Of a stretch of DNA of 62,815 nt, positions 43,901 through 45,675 are shown piece by piece; position 1 is the first letter of the stretch; the number at the start of each line of letters is the position of its first letter. Position numbers and translations under genes: made by a program. Below the pieces are notes generated by a model. That model was not told the DNA's origin, made no database searches, and saw only the letters and a program-made list of their open reading frames with translations. The DNA comes from Candidatus Omnitrophota bacterium (lineage in GTDB: Bacteria; Omnitrophota; Omnitrophia; Omnitrophales; Aquincolibacteriaceae), in contig JACPXK010000009.1 in NCBI GenBank assembly GCA_016196565.1, positions 1 through 62,815 on the forward strand. The letters are read 5' to 3'.

Positions 43901-45032
43901 AAGCGAATTTATGATCGCAGAAATCGCGGCTCAAATGATCAAGGACGGGCATTTGAAAAAAGCGGCTAATGCTATTCCGATTCTTCGTCAGGATTTGATT
44001 GACATGAAAAAAGCTGACTTTATCGAAAGAAGACAGGAAGGGGGAGTATCTTTCTATCACATCCTGACGCGGGGACATCGAGTGGTTTATAAGATACGTG
44101 ATTTGGAGGAGATTGAAGCCGGCAAAGTATTTCAAAAAATGTTGACCGAAGACATTACAACCCGTAAAAATGCTCTAAAGGCTTTATCCAAATACTTCCA
44201 AGGTCGTGACGAGGGGCCCCGCCGTTCTGAATTGCGAAAGTTTCAGCTGGCTCCGGTTTTGAGGCCCAAGGCCGATACGTTATGGGCCGCGGGGATTATT
44301 GACGGCACTTTGTCGGGTGGCGTAGAAATTCCGTTGTCTGATAGGCAAAAGGCTTCCCAGATCGTAGCGGAAACGAACGTCAGAACATTCGCTGAAATTC
44401 TCAAAGTTATTGGGGCGCATCAAGCGCAACAGGAAGTATTTCGCCGGGAACAGGAAAGGCTGCTTGAAAAAGTCGAGGCGCTATTTCCTGATTTGAGATT
44501 TTCGTTCGGGGTTATTTTTCCGCCAGAAATGAATTCTGTGGAAATAAACGATTTGCGCCGGGTTTTTGAGCGGATTCGCGCCGAAGATGTGGCGGTCCAG
44601 AAACGTTTGAAATGGCTGCATGAACTTCGAATGGAGGGACTGCATTTGCGGCAAATTGATTTCGCCAATCCCGGGCCGGCGGAAGAGTCTATGGCAGTCG
44701 CTGTCATGGAAAATCAAGAAGGGTTAGCGCTGGAAAACCGTTTTATGCCTTTTACCTCTGAGGGTACCGGGCAAATAAACAATTATTTTGTCCGCCGTCA
44801 CACCCGTTTTCTGCATTTACTCAGCACCGGCCTTGCCTCAGCCCTTCTTAAACAATACCCTCAACTCCGGGGAAATCCGGAGGCACTGCTGGGTAAACTT
44901 CTGGAGATTTTTGGTTCCGAAGAATATCAGTTTATTCTTAATCTTAAAGGGCAGGGGGTTGATGTTAACCCGATGGCTGTCAGTTTTTGGGAATACGCTG
45001 CCGCCCGCGCCGAGGTCCGCAAAGCCGCTTAA
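21078..45032 (+). CDS. Giant modular protein with RSETR-type motifs (7,984 aa)
   Basis: This is one open frame of almost 24 kb with no stop, starting at an ATG six bases after AGGAGG. Residues about 12-33 form a hydrophobic signal or anchor (FLRFTALVTLLTFSV), so export to the envelope or outside is likely. The rest is divided into about nineteen domain-sized modules by the pentapeptide R-[S/A]-E-x-R. The protein ends nine residues after the start of such a motif (ARAEVRKAA). Recognisable folds include TraB/ChaN-like, GlnD-like, zincin, kinase, sigma-like, methyltransferase, JAMM-like, histidine-kinase ATPase and ADP-ribosyltransferase-like; hydrophobic segments lie in modules 2, 4, 5, 8 and 17. 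Giant proteins are known from Omnitrophota; their function is unknown. A polyprotein cut at the motifs, or a giant surface effector, are both possible. Single-gene status is secure; function is not. Confidence 0.9.
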   Translation: MPHNPPVFRYSVFLRFTALVTLLTFSVPQDLRAMVVASGPQRETQREVPFLVNTVSIPSSIGKIEEIYQASPESPRVVLIQDAHSIPDAQKNIQKLIHHFQKQYGIGLVALEGASSKLDPQILRSFPDKEKLEKTLDQYFEKGELTGSSAAAIFSPGDGNKTVFQGIEDWKMYEEGLGLYLKAMKNQPEILKSLHARSKDLAAKKEKIYSKELLEIDKMLQSFEENHQSLVEVLKRLSRIKRPPQSTELELILAEAERENLDSKAEFLEVGTIAKNMQRLLQKPWLRSRLAEFNAKFQEFKTSQISASAFAFYLRELSELSGVPLPVSVPLDRLIKNQKRLANIEGSKLFRDFEDYAEEIMAFLIRNEEQGGIKQESRKLALLGKLVRLELTRAEWNEAQPLAQNPQWTDHLAFYQNAEKRDDIFLNQLSSLMRERKTESAILIAGGFHAEGLMARLKENNISYLLLTPQINSIPQENYYLNHMKGDVSWKSYFRVENGRVHVYQAFVRAVRDRLMAGHSSLFLKSWRDQIIRDLAQEGGLERAGDYTGFLDEISKDGNQNHSVKDKLRKINEFIKGLRHLEIRGELTGPNVLKLLQPSAVPAVAIAIQLASGNTMRWPLIEDPVGSGPAARSEVRKIEPSPVVMKYLAPPPQDIKKSKARKKPRSRTEKATLPAKPQPRQWLVFPVNGKDKLNLHARNFQEMTKPLTDKEKIEFERYLVKAVAPVVQDFEKSGLWHPFREKGHDFKAPGETWTGEEGVLTRLQFYNPIISRKYFIDRLVLPHILRHSPQAGAWSVASWDDPRQGRPIAREKERMIHLMRDTVEHVISKYGLGDIHIPEFIQEGYAKGLLPYFWQRLLLRVNRLVSPEVMENIVSAMFFSIISIVLAFLRSVFHLEKTAEFLSDFVVLRIGKIQVNIADVLFAAIIVGVLFRPQFEKFENWLKNLERDYHDQILGRVFTRITAGIYHKNLEKFENDFARLRGRFEPSAEPLFRETQHVLIDIGNEKQRYLRFVQSGSLLIDSGIKLDAETVIVAMLADALGHNPERFEVHVRRWESRQEWADKLWEKTSVGRSRGPRPENQWDRLLALLPLIRIQQHDYYRDHYAWENAQPSIDASEQSGIETSTGEQQETLAEEISKIKNEETEAYHRYLAGKLIHRIQKRRLSIHKRRQTILAYFGVSLARLRYLEDNYTANEEINPEYAERLFDMGETHWPGMLQRIHDYQNLRNKFGLSKGEIGVLLAQIREHLQRAKAAHARAEVRISKEAFIENLKQRTAQKFAAASSLNLDYPSWTAHALYQVLNGTILEIYEFLTKDQEPDGIALAQYGSLSRNLFYGVTSDIDLVIIARDEPQLEFANHIKNELSDILAQVIPQNGKEDQFVKLATSRPLTPMETFTWAHSRFLAGDSKVFQTFQQTVHASSGEMAYQAAFLFNFLERPMREHKTMEGQVNIKSMPGGLKDLGILHQFAESHRGYAALPFPGAMKVLADEGILPFENVKDLNHLFEILSRLRLQGGVEVKPDELRPYQDLIDRVAGVVSFAEDEIVKRMLGLDQIQNPSPFLQVYLTGKMTDPDRLQAIFSEKLREAGGKIEEMNWLYLAAFSSNPATPASILEKMMPITKFRWSQKITTNMIAHPHIPTEALQTLSHETAINKEYRALALEKLQSRPAKSETRSLPQIKNDLKRILKEVQSGLNRQEALREVDQLLADWLSQESISGLPGLNYGWVYDSPSKKFLLAEGGQELKSIAGALQFHSFFDGADLVIFIDSLRFEPKVTGRALTHWLLKQFAEIIPKGHRVKIAGAILHTPTLIELAEDLSSKIDLTRQAKRRGALSPFAKLLLSSLDYYREARGRRLALTPASGSEEAKHNVSLNIGLAAFYMLKPQLLPNQAWVEKKSMGQISRLHGIPAKILVGSDNDNDSAFLMFELAFFSQNDHAVTSKEQMEQIMSEEADLLLSRILPSLNETRHEELKKLLIQSTAHRFNRTFSKALWTGLTSGVLFALAGLGRSFLIAGLGFTAGFILGIITQRRVEKSPHVHPIFLNINLADKDLNSEFNARRTLVHEWIHFLYHRNLLKTDAASSAVDRLRYAELTGDVHLAPKAWPWNHGFALWEGFQAMEGVLEKDDFKESPLSPVLAAVLEKAGRARISDYLFTMALSPERLLQYLIWSMVWILTGFRFKLENYLRSFRLGGMAISLYKNHPALKTSEGTVSPAWIFSREILAGKTAAEAYAAVRPFLAGTRSEIRIERLKSFLPFRGFIDSLKKSGRWEFYKKELLDFAFPLIAVSAVFIAGAAKETIFQEFPFTPTWGKSLIAISIAAFLIMFFQHLVKESKHFIQEKHFSSSIFRLLTYPLVAISLLLWEAKAPYSLFNHSGSSWLSFLPDTRVLAEMTLDFIQRIPVVGKSSLFSWPALDAVLKVFHLIISISILLPSLFAAFILPHLMWEGFLGLGSAVGSPKIRRWSEDWKEHMRSFLPSRSETRGNLISEELLGSKYPIRVVARTLYSLINEGREDEGAIAIPDATLPAHDEYFKRNLHGRIMDANLEFASAAGLPEAAELQALVKKGKVALLESADIRSKAVDSRDEIKDMLWHEQLHLALDDNPDISSTVIQRVMTTSLKLIARPRKILAEFYEEEHTLGEETLIILLTKLSGEDKERKAISKAFSELLSDNPEMFDRLMQIRKELEPSEELIEAAIQAANNISERKKTYYDEIRVFFRDNSKIRSETRGNLISEELLGSKYPIRVVSPTLCSLISEAEEGRLAVAIPDAASPAYRDLERNIQWAVANANLEFASAMGWPEAAELQAMVKKGKVTLLESADIRSKVNDSPDKIKSAIWHEQLHLALDDHPDIAAAVIQRVMSSSMELIVEARKILEAFYGDRAGEETLIVLLTEVFSADQEIHEKGILKKFRELLSDNPEMFDRLMQIRKEVEPSQQLIETVIQAANSVSEEKSTYRDQMKAFSRSENPEMGYREKFEEMGLSSQEIEELEKYTKEFLDNPEHRMFIRRNQKELLDSLADEDLLSYALLPLPAPHKEAANFRFWKKQVFFPFVEASRDYLNRMNPEILIKIFSRKIFIPEREFALWDFLTGVLPQSNRLTPEERQMLASLDSDDSLVEQGVTLTALKDFSSGRGLDPGEMVWRLTLSKDGRSIPIFLKGVGKGIKAEMQTQQTNIQAHETFFFEIAKLLGLNSIESYHYSEDRDQSMFGFVLMEDARAQNMKDIFIEEEKRPQLNADLISQKEARALIPQLARYAAVSDFLHGTDRKIYQLERSQFPANYMVDLERFKKGEPSVISIDHQFLFNATNDFVASDLERSADAEMGILIALDDFFESGEGRERLFEEYRRVYLDEWHEIRIHREAIEAKVIQTFGEDSHEHKIILSELAGDPEEHFDQQKAALLKLVEKPLRFYDSFGFRRWNLRSNIASAELLFSMMRGVSFIHKWGRYLFYLVGILVTLNLALQGWGLPAANLNFLLIPLGFLGAYLFSLSVYLALYHYDRADGKVAIEGGYRKDVKRYLQLRSEILGYWKNSLQDESPRTVKEYQFNKPRLTALREKFKYWLDQIARPYPALTSDLHDRVMDVAYERAMRTFEDLVLAAKKILQKERKNRVEIKRQLKHLVVGDDIELQKTIHNFLQDYQKFRERVPFAPIRSEARQEPKTVAVDGASIHDDELRQSPTDGQVIIKRVISPAEMAVRLEGMEVLMKELMAHDGVALSEFIRQAYPQLSHPGNFQDWEDRVQNAAIYFFLKHERIQRKYDPARDSPENYLSMVIRSRGIRFGRKKGKVPALESDVEIDQFSFQDSQISRDKDPAESAEISDSAQLAKGFLLPRLEEDERALFVARAEGKPLKEIAREANLPLDQVSRTLTAAKVKMQIMSEALDQKIPPDKMALHRLESLIRRMHEPHRAIATDLLGGMTTREIKERYQLDEAGFLKNIRNIHHTIYIIFGPETAKILIKELWREMTEERPSEKIVKATHHRKEKFMPVDQQFYEWLLEARSNLPSAGMVIVFDKIMQGKLPAEIAKEHKLAGHSFNKQYAYPIEKHLGEASEKRGLLRRTLMDTLKAVSANNRLASAAGADGLARSETRSSVNPAAKLAYYLGILESDADLTALLKAASRVQLLIDDISLQDRLPFLERLWNLYLQRPKLKTALIQSLVMFGFGNGKIKNEALRLLQNRAEGNDDLLIAALSGLIRGINEGWIQKLPDAFYSAMVPLISKDQHEIIGGIASNIFITAWEKKWLSAEQIRKMPGLVEKIRTLSKTHPGFFAAEIDKAFLKALGLPEVTASSFELQQANLYSDANLAAILKEINSPHTMTSQELLESLFENKSMVLLGHYSSYIASSLIKDIRELHQKGILTHFALPLEPQFESEFSRWKREGTITADTRLMLSAYLVGAVDPEKLEARKPGFAVQLDAAIQDFHEIISRLPDTLEIFLYGNSDIGGDDEKIAEQTINLAKRLENNAARILVFSHRIRAGKIDLVQPSGRDILLTLGASLNRYLSKEKAVRIAYVLEEDEDAWESAREHNLARLMALYPLRSFALMLKGSRLADRPFSWDYEQTTISELFDALIFRRENDNDGNRNFTRPPRVVEPLDSPDLSLAGARSEMRTAPLLETDARLRLELERIKEEPLSDLTDIAFFRVTKGFGPYTPEQAEILFDAVWQRFGPQELTFPPELKKILLEHCEHLNLSNFATGWIGVKGINALKEAGVLSREHERFLWKVFHRARSKSSNREDYLVSDENVQELMTHSPYPKMILDLGSGPKGMALAKLKDRYQDKVIAHGIDLEGSQKAHPDIFLVQGDITELPYADNSFDLIYESEVLHYFAEGGKLGKVLVEALRVLKPGGKFIFKSTDFFTRGKIVDALEAAGLPYGISQYAPYVITKGSAVARSETRNLDMDIAAMSDNTVIPKEAMIFSDPDTGYHIVDMNLWDFDPESDESREILEGLSEQLAEIYRTRFEKNSFGLRSYLVWEQMIGAKKNELLVLMNREGKIEGFLLADALRNPVLLDRIASRENGIKSKGTWLLHTFFKKMQRQGQLEIEWYSSSDATYGFYNRVLVRPEFSALIDDFEPLHYPDDEHFNIRLKPLRSETRAVSIPISKKQIEGILNARIPEEKVSRLTDFIHQSPAMLNALWDTPLASSPMGRGPLYQIQKEGVPVLIISLFSGFIVDFSTNVLGDKFDLDLLRGDEPISQEQFFKLKFISSKKTVADLFREKGLGKFVEEGLPLETDMDFFYDSKSGTIQGVSTIHEDPMAQIVIDTTETGDWKFSGFGAGIANIRSESIYQGAKWNGLIPLFGMHTHPDENFHPGYTDMEFMVREPEIPQMIVTPSGKARMWAVWDQKGLKSLINHRLWRSPVWEPEQVQKMAKQYLYWVPVRDERPGLAFDALRHHQFHDALRKMDPIDVKLSRIQKILSSSSVLDVLKREYQDLRTKIYRFYGKPTPENWHQLNQALSQKAEIIRQFETAAAQIETLLGQGAIEEDDETTLREGVALIKENLLSLFEILENHSRAIQDSVLQNSLRTHERLKIAARSFSHSQVGDITVFAFGLKWTTIKHILPQLKDDDLSAALDNLNAKIKNFYSGPTLKNLDEMDELLVQKAKISSRFEAVVAQIDALLQPASVNGDNEKEVRASIEVLRKNLIYLFETLENRVRFARAVPVQNPFDLRDVVYRSALTRDWRGGSEELLERVALHLPEEVIGIRGDELSLINGFNNIIRNGLAAVSSTAGDEGKIEVTLSSDQNQAVLTISDQGPGVLPELLAAGADGKKKLFELGASSKGKERGIGLAEAWHAVGDHGGTIEVNSELGKGTTFTIRLPLHAPRSETRNNPWPRDQIRITKDKSARTAWDKRLRWLDSQFRRYASFEDIRDKMREQFIDIFHRAGVFNKQFFSGLETIPPIFFNAEELKGLLQFMAAMNKEEKEILAILKRMEKKGERVYLDQGVHDARVRQFSFSPRIVSAYWVHENNLTLEEKVAMTMELFGNTPRRLDWLIGIAKLSKTKRRIVINRVKDLKKRYERAVQWHLRHTFPPYTTALALYHGSNKNIFDGRKWLVKDPVYMTFNSGLARSYVDEDFLWPGEKGAKEGQILQARIPLSAVIGFRKLHDRTNEIVVKEGIYPILENRVVPRSETRSVEDLPGPIQKIQQQLDQYLRDDKFDWSHQSVELKKFKKHEADYGGFILNPGTSDSQGYAVPPLYALLVRLAVLPENIVNSQASALIGFQLGADGRPDRNQPPIGWLLIYQHNGNTFMLARDKDGKLIQEAIHGSRRKTRKILTEQEVWIRFSEALLYPKSKEKLSNLALFLLLNHANSRREKEIVADGQTRSKGGFYNFGPLRFQIPEMHRILKGGTALSVFFDESRNANWVLIIPSDEIAAVRQKAERLADIPWIIFHRNLLLPPGQAELFDKMGQTDVLNSSNPEAEGSRPALSLMDSGKFRFFLTRLEKPWKALPLEQKKTFVVALGDRVGMAVRPETELVLIRRKGEVPSAEGGENNQIFVLHKDTPILHVSIQEITKKEDVLRNYPRETTLLEALSQNQENGFNLPPDWIEKIGEASLFSASLSRDDPGMVEIKIDGKQKPFLILKTFHDASNHGESAAHFAIPALAHLLSRIEGDPFLLRSSPLREALSEPRWNSVRLYYSVIFWKDPARTPWVVRNDEIKSFTEAIDQNLVARIIDTESLAPGSRSETRQPNQTKRAVEEKGRYAEVFELFRRTSRNAGNMDELVQDLQEPLQKLIRAAAYNPDFRMLARTLEVLVRDITKVGGKRKVHLAFPSPQAIQWLDKFKELISEYDYEPFTPLKGIYVDLQNSLGVRARGKSKNGQRSGTKGENKNSNRVLKNKTNAGDPWEDLSELYAELEIFYDYKAGKDGKYRKFTKERFKKFNHLMKHWPLAVEMIEIEEGLSVADFAQAILGWALRYQKEVLRRYRRGAYPEVVVNLLKLFQEYHSENKDFIAALELKSVKKSDLSGRSELRSENIQEAQRQRELFRNYVISSYVRIRNLEGGAEEPPYPEEFEALLHLIDSYGEEFLEWNPFYDQNTDDPMNAPSLSWLLRVMEKPMDLPDSFYLFPYLAVDSLKRQRQTSSWLKAEPIIRQHIRFGILDDLAVYAEAWIKTHESGEKFFEIEHRAKQWLQSFYKYLYEKHLPLTSLQLIYKTYWKASEEFNKTDLINIWNDLYSEEIKAITGCKILMHPDSKKADHVVISVSQDSNLNSEFGDFTTKPIPLFSRTKSEEDFADFLNDFIEDAILGASEATWHAEFQNLKVIHDFRLAVSWLSTILLIASPALFFLPVVGLIQKIILVLVEIVLVLITVGFWLTRSWARKRVILRVREFIHEINRRNPARSETRQKRKDVKNISEVLKYTQNFVGKEGKIIFVEHRPAVRENGVEALKNLGFNNVLGIQHINQLRSASASKAKDPIKVVVVIGSHYQRDPRTYHILLDLPFDSSSLNAGKIAEIFKERLARWHAGQADYYNLEIKILKALFASGTLDSKSLYETVLNWSDRVRSRARILERIGLVEIIKDRKEKSLRIEGERPHDKKGTFYSNQYALTDDGRQFVSDFQDDLPAMQQKLQNLRREAGIKNRVTNNPPSLTRRRRIAVLKLLDGSSPSEFMIAEIAAQMIKDGHLKKAANAIPILRQDLIDMKKADFIERRQEGGVSFYHILTRGHRVVYKIRDLEEIEAGKVFQKMLTEDITTRKNALKALSKYFQGRDEGPRRSELRKFQLAPVLRPKADTLWAAGIIDGTLSGGVEIPLSDRQKASQIVAETNVRTFAEILKVIGAHQAQQEVFRREQERLLEKVEALFPDLRFSFGVIFPPEMNSVEINDLRRVFERIRAEDVAVQKRLKWLHELRMEGLHLRQIDFANPGPAEESMAVAVMENQEGLALENRFMPFTSEGTGQINNYFVRRHTRFLHLLSTGLASALLKQYPQLRGNPEALLGKLLEIFGSEEYQFILNLKGQGVDVNPMAVSFWEYAAARAEVRKAA
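22971..24845 (+). other. Giant protein module 2: membrane-associated region
   Basis: Residues 632-1256. A basic Lys/Arg/Pro-rich linker (about 650-680) leads to a helical region with conserved-looking His and Trp, then two hydrophobic segments (about 873-893 and 915-932) and a charged helical tail. No family recognised. Confidence 0.4.
24846..26081 (+). other. Giant protein module 3: GlnD-like nucleotidyltransferase
   Basis: Residues 1257-1668. YGSLSRNLFYGVTSDIDLVI (about 1325-1344) carries the G-S...D-x-D nucleotidyltransferase signature, and NIKSMPGGLKDLGILHQF (about 1450) closely mirrors the K-x-G-x-GG-[LI]-[RK]-D-[IL] segment of [protein-PII] uridylyltransferase. The ACT domains of GlnD are absent. 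Nucleotide transfer to a protein or small target is a reasonable inference. Confidence 0.65.
26082..27797 (+). other. Giant protein module 4: possible GNAT-like part and HExxH zincin
   Basis: Residues 1669-2240. An alpha/beta segment (VIFIDSLRFEPKVTGRALTH, about 1760) resembles an acetyltransferase core. It is followed by a hydrophobic hairpin (about 1985-2024) and the zinc-peptidase motif HEWIH at 2062-2066 with a further His at 2070. Other zinc ligands are not certain. Confidence 0.5.
27798..28502 (+). other. Giant protein module 5: multi-pass membrane segment
   Basis: Residues 2241-2475. About four hydrophobic segments follow one another (for example FAFPLIAVSAVFIAGAA and LIAISIAAFLIMFFQHL). 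This would anchor the middle of the protein in a membrane if the chain is not cut first. It ends directly at the duplicated zincin modules. Confidence 0.55.
28503..29243 (+). other. Giant protein module 6: zincin, first copy of tandem duplication
   Basis: Residues 2476-2722 (247 aa, 741 bp). HEQLH at 2591-2595 is a zinc-peptidase motif, preceded by ALLESADIRSKA and followed by LALDDNPDI. The next module is a diverged copy of this one, and both start with the same RSETR-GNLISEELLG stretch. Confidence 0.6.
29244..29963 (+). other. Giant protein module 7: zincin, second copy
   Basis: Residues 2723-2962 (240 aa). It repeats module 6 along its full length with many substitutions; HEQLH is at 2837-2841. 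The first roughly 65 bp of the two copies are nearly identical in DNA, the rest has diverged, so the duplication is fairly recent or locally homogenised. It ends at the decayed motif RSENP. Confidence 0.7.
29964..32024 (+). other. Giant protein module 8: PI-kinase/HipA-like kinase and membrane hairpin
   Basis: Residues 2963-3649. IPIFLKGVGKGIKAEMQ suggests the ATP-lysine region; VSDFLHGTDRKIYQL (about 3258) and VISIDHQFLFN (about 3292) resemble the catalytic D-R-x(n)-N and metal-binding D-H segments of PI3/4-kinase, HipA and related folds. Two hydrophobic segments follow at about 3443-3495. Kinase activity is inferred from motif spacing only. Confidence 0.4.
32025..33323 (+). other. Giant protein module 9: sigma-factor-like helical domains
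   Basis: Residues 3650-4082. DWEDRVQNAAIYFFLKHERI with YDPARDSPENYLSMVIRSRG (about 3735-3780) looks like sigma region 2. LEEDERALFVARAEGKPLKE with IAREANLPLDQVSRTLTAAK (about 3829-3870) looks like a region 4 HTH. A further HTH-like stretch (TTREIKERYQLDEAGFLKNI) follows. A sigma-like domain within a putatively exported chain is unexpected. Confidence 0.5.
33324..34886 (+). other. Giant protein module 10: helical repeats and alpha/beta domain
   Basis: Residues 4083-4603. The first half looks like HEAT-type paired helices. The second half is alpha/beta, with SMVLLGHYSSYIASSLIKDI (about 4331) and a late RILVFSHRIRAGKIDL. This order recalls module 1 (TraB/ChaN/EreA group) but the match is weak. 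Confidence 0.3.
34887..35744 (+). other. Giant protein module 11: SAM-dependent methyltransferase
   Basis: Residues 4604-4889. The class I methyltransferase motifs are all present in order: MILDLGSGPKGMALAKL (motif I, about 4755), AHGIDLEGSQ (motif II), VQGDITELPYADNSFDLIY with ESEVLHYF (motif IV region), and ALRVLKPGGKFIFKS (post-motif IV). This is the clearest enzyme domain of the chain. The substrate is unknown. Confidence 0.85.
35745..36341 (+). other. Giant protein module 12: GNAT-like acetyltransferase
   Basis: Residues 4890-5088, the shortest module. NELLVLMNREGKIEGFLLAD, then KGTWLLHTFFKKMQRQGQ and the closing ATYGFYNRVLVRPEF follow the order of a GNAT fold (beta bulge, acetyl-CoA loop, FY-x(3)-GF-like end), but the Q/R-x-x-G-x-[GA] loop is degenerate. 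Confidence 0.4.
36342..38543 (+). other. Giant protein module 13: JAMM-like peptidase plus histidine-kinase ATPase
   Basis: Residues 5089-5822. FGMHTHPDENFHPGYTDMEF (H5300 and H5302) resembles the H-x-H-P-x(7)-S-x(2)-D metal site of JAMM/MPN peptidases, with slightly altered spacing. After two related helical stretches (about 5405-5490 and 5560-5640) comes a full HATPase: N box FNNIIRNGLAAV (about 5713), G1 DQGPGV, G2 KERGIGLAEAW, and GGTIEVNSELGKGTTFTIRL. No clear phospho-acceptor histidine box is seen. Confidence 0.6.
38544..39458 (+). other. Giant protein module 14: ADP-ribosyltransferase-like domain
   Basis: Residues 5823-6127. After a helical half, ALYHGSNKN (about 6037), VYMTFNSGLARSYV, GQILQARIPLSAVIG and TNEIVVKEG appear in the order of the R/H-STS-ExE type folds of mono-ADP-ribosyltransferases. 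The catalytic Glu would lie in NEIVVKEG. Inference from motif order. Confidence 0.45.
39459..41129 (+). other. Giant protein module 15: unrecognised
   Basis: Residues 6128-6684. Mixed alpha/beta sequence with no family recognised. A segment near residue 6195-6255 (YALLVRLAVLPENIV, ALIGFQLGADG, WLLIYQHNGNTFMLARD) suggests a beta-sheet domain, and a second sheet-rich part follows near 6480-6530. Confidence 0.4.
41130..41981 (+). other. Giant protein module 16: helical, unrecognised
   Basis: Residues 6685-6968. Largely charged helices with a low-complexity Lys/Asn-rich linker in the middle (GKSKNGQRSGTKGENKNSN). No family recognised. Confidence 0.4.
41982..43100 (+). other. Giant protein module 17: helical with membrane segment
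   Basis: Residues 6969-7341. Opens with RSELR followed directly by SEN. Helix-rich sequence ends with a hydrophobic hairpin (about 7271-7315, LSTILLIASPALFFLPVVGL and IILVLVEIVLVLITVGFWL) and a basic tail just before the next motif. Confidence 0.45.
43101..44222 (+). other. Giant protein module 18: winged-helix-like domains
   Basis: Residues 7342-7715. Two stretches look like winged helices of transcription-factor type: LKALFASGTLDSKSLYETVL with ARILERIGLVEIIKDRKEKS, and AVLKLLDGSSPSEFMIAEIA with RQDLIDMKKADFIERR. An alpha/beta stretch precedes them. DNA binding is inferred. Confidence 0.4.
44223..45032 (+). other. Giant protein module 19: C-terminal module ending in ARAEVRKAA
   Basis: Residues 7716-7984. 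Helix-rich domain with VRRHTRFLHLLSTGLASALL near the end; no family recognised. The protein stops four residues after a last copy of the motif (RAEVR-KAA), as if the motif were also a C-terminal tag. Confidence 0.45.
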
Positions 45033-45066
45033 ACCAAAAGGGGCCAGGCCCCTCGGTGCCAGGCTT
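45031..45066 (+). repeat. 36-bp inverted repeat, left copy
   Basis: This sequence is the exact reverse complement of 46331-46366. It begins in the last two bases of the giant gene's stop codon, contains the hairpin GGGGC-CAG-GCCCC and is rich in AAAAGGGG/CCAGG units. Shorter or diverged relatives lie at 3804 and 47076. It could also act as a hairpin between the convergent giant and HAD genes, although no T-run follows. Confidence 0.9.
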
Positions 45067-45075
45067 CTTTGGGTT

Positions 45076-45675
45076 TTAATGTAACGTTATCGATTGAAAA
45101 TGGGGATGGCGGTCCGAGGCGGGATCATCACCCAGGACAAGAACTTGCGAGGGGCTGCAACCGGCTTTTTGGCAGGCAAGGCGGAAAATGGCCGGATGAG
45201 GTTTGTCATGACCGGCTTCTTCGGACGTGATCACAAAATCAATCCATTTTTCGAGCCGTAATTTTTTGATTTTGGAAAATTGAAGCGCCGAAGTTAAATT
45301 TGTCACAATCACAATCCGTTTTTTCTCCCTTCTCATTCTTTTCAAAAAAGGAAGAACCCAGCCCTTCAATTTCATTTTTTTGAAATAAGCTCGCCAGTAA
45401 TTTTTTTCAAGCCTGAGCGATAATCCGGTTTTAGTTTTGCTGAATTTTTTCTCAAGCAAAGTTTGAAAATAAAGCAAGCGGGAATGCGAGGCGGCCCGGC
45501 CTTTTAATCTTCGATTAATCGTTTCCCGCGCTTTTTGATAAAGGCCGTAAAATGCCCGGTAGGAAATTTTTTCTACGGATTTTCTGTAAAATCGGTAAGA
45601 CGCTTTAAGTCCCGCCAAATGACAAGGCGCATAGGCATAAAGCGTATTGTCGAGATCCAGAAAAATCGTCGTCAT
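45076..45675 (-). CDS. HAD-superfamily hydrolase, C-terminally shortened
   Basis: The ATG at 45675 opens MTTIFLDLDNTLYAY, with the HAD nucleophile D7 and acid D9; related phosphatases act on pyrimidine nucleotides or phosphoglycolate. IVIVTNLTSALQFSKI is motif II, the lysine of DKPHPAIFRLA is motif III and VLVLGDDPASD is motif IV. The frame can be extended upstream to 45780, but that part is a translated repeat and is excluded. The protein (199 aa) stops just after motif IV with an atypical tail, next to the inverted repeat, so the 3' end looks truncated. It is last in the minus-strand operon. Confidence 0.75.
   Translation of the reverse strand: MTTIFLDLDNTLYAYAPCHLAGLKASYRFYRKSVEKISYRAFYGLYQKARETINRRLKGRAASHSRLLYFQTLLEKKFSKTKTGLSLRLEKNYWRAYFKKMKLKGWVLPFLKRMRREKKRIVIVTNLTSALQFSKIKKLRLEKWIDFVITSEEAGHDKPHPAIFRLACQKAGCSPSQVLVLGDDPASDRHPHFQSITLH

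Larger units (their letters stand above)
22971..45020 (+). repeat. Dispersed R-[S/A]-E-x-R pentapeptide motifs (18 full, 1 decayed)
   Basis: Motif starts (base; residue; form): 22971 R632 RSEVR; 24846 R1257 RAEVR; 26082 K1669 KSETR; 27798 R2241 RSEIR; 28503 R2476 RSETR; 29244 R2723 RSETR; 29964 R2963 RSENP (decayed); 32025 R3650 RSEAR; 33324 R4083 RSETR; 34887 R4604 RSEMR; 35745 R4890 RSETR; 36342 R5089 RSETR; 38544 R5823 RSETR; 39459 R6128 RSETR; 41130 R6685 RSETR; 41982 R6969 RSELR; 43101 R7342 RSETR; 44223 R7716 RSELR; 45006 R7977 RAEVR. The residue before is usually A, G, P or S. Codons vary at third positions (CGC, CGT or CGG; TCC, TCT, TCG or TCA; GAA or GAG), so the peptide rather than the DNA is conserved. 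Confidence 0.9.

Noticed and set aside
21078..45032. The giant frame being an assembly artefact or several genes missed by lost stops
   Set aside because: The frame is unbroken for 24 kb, has one good ribosome site at its start and coherent domains throughout, and giant genes are known in Omnitrophota. Internal starts cannot be fully excluded.
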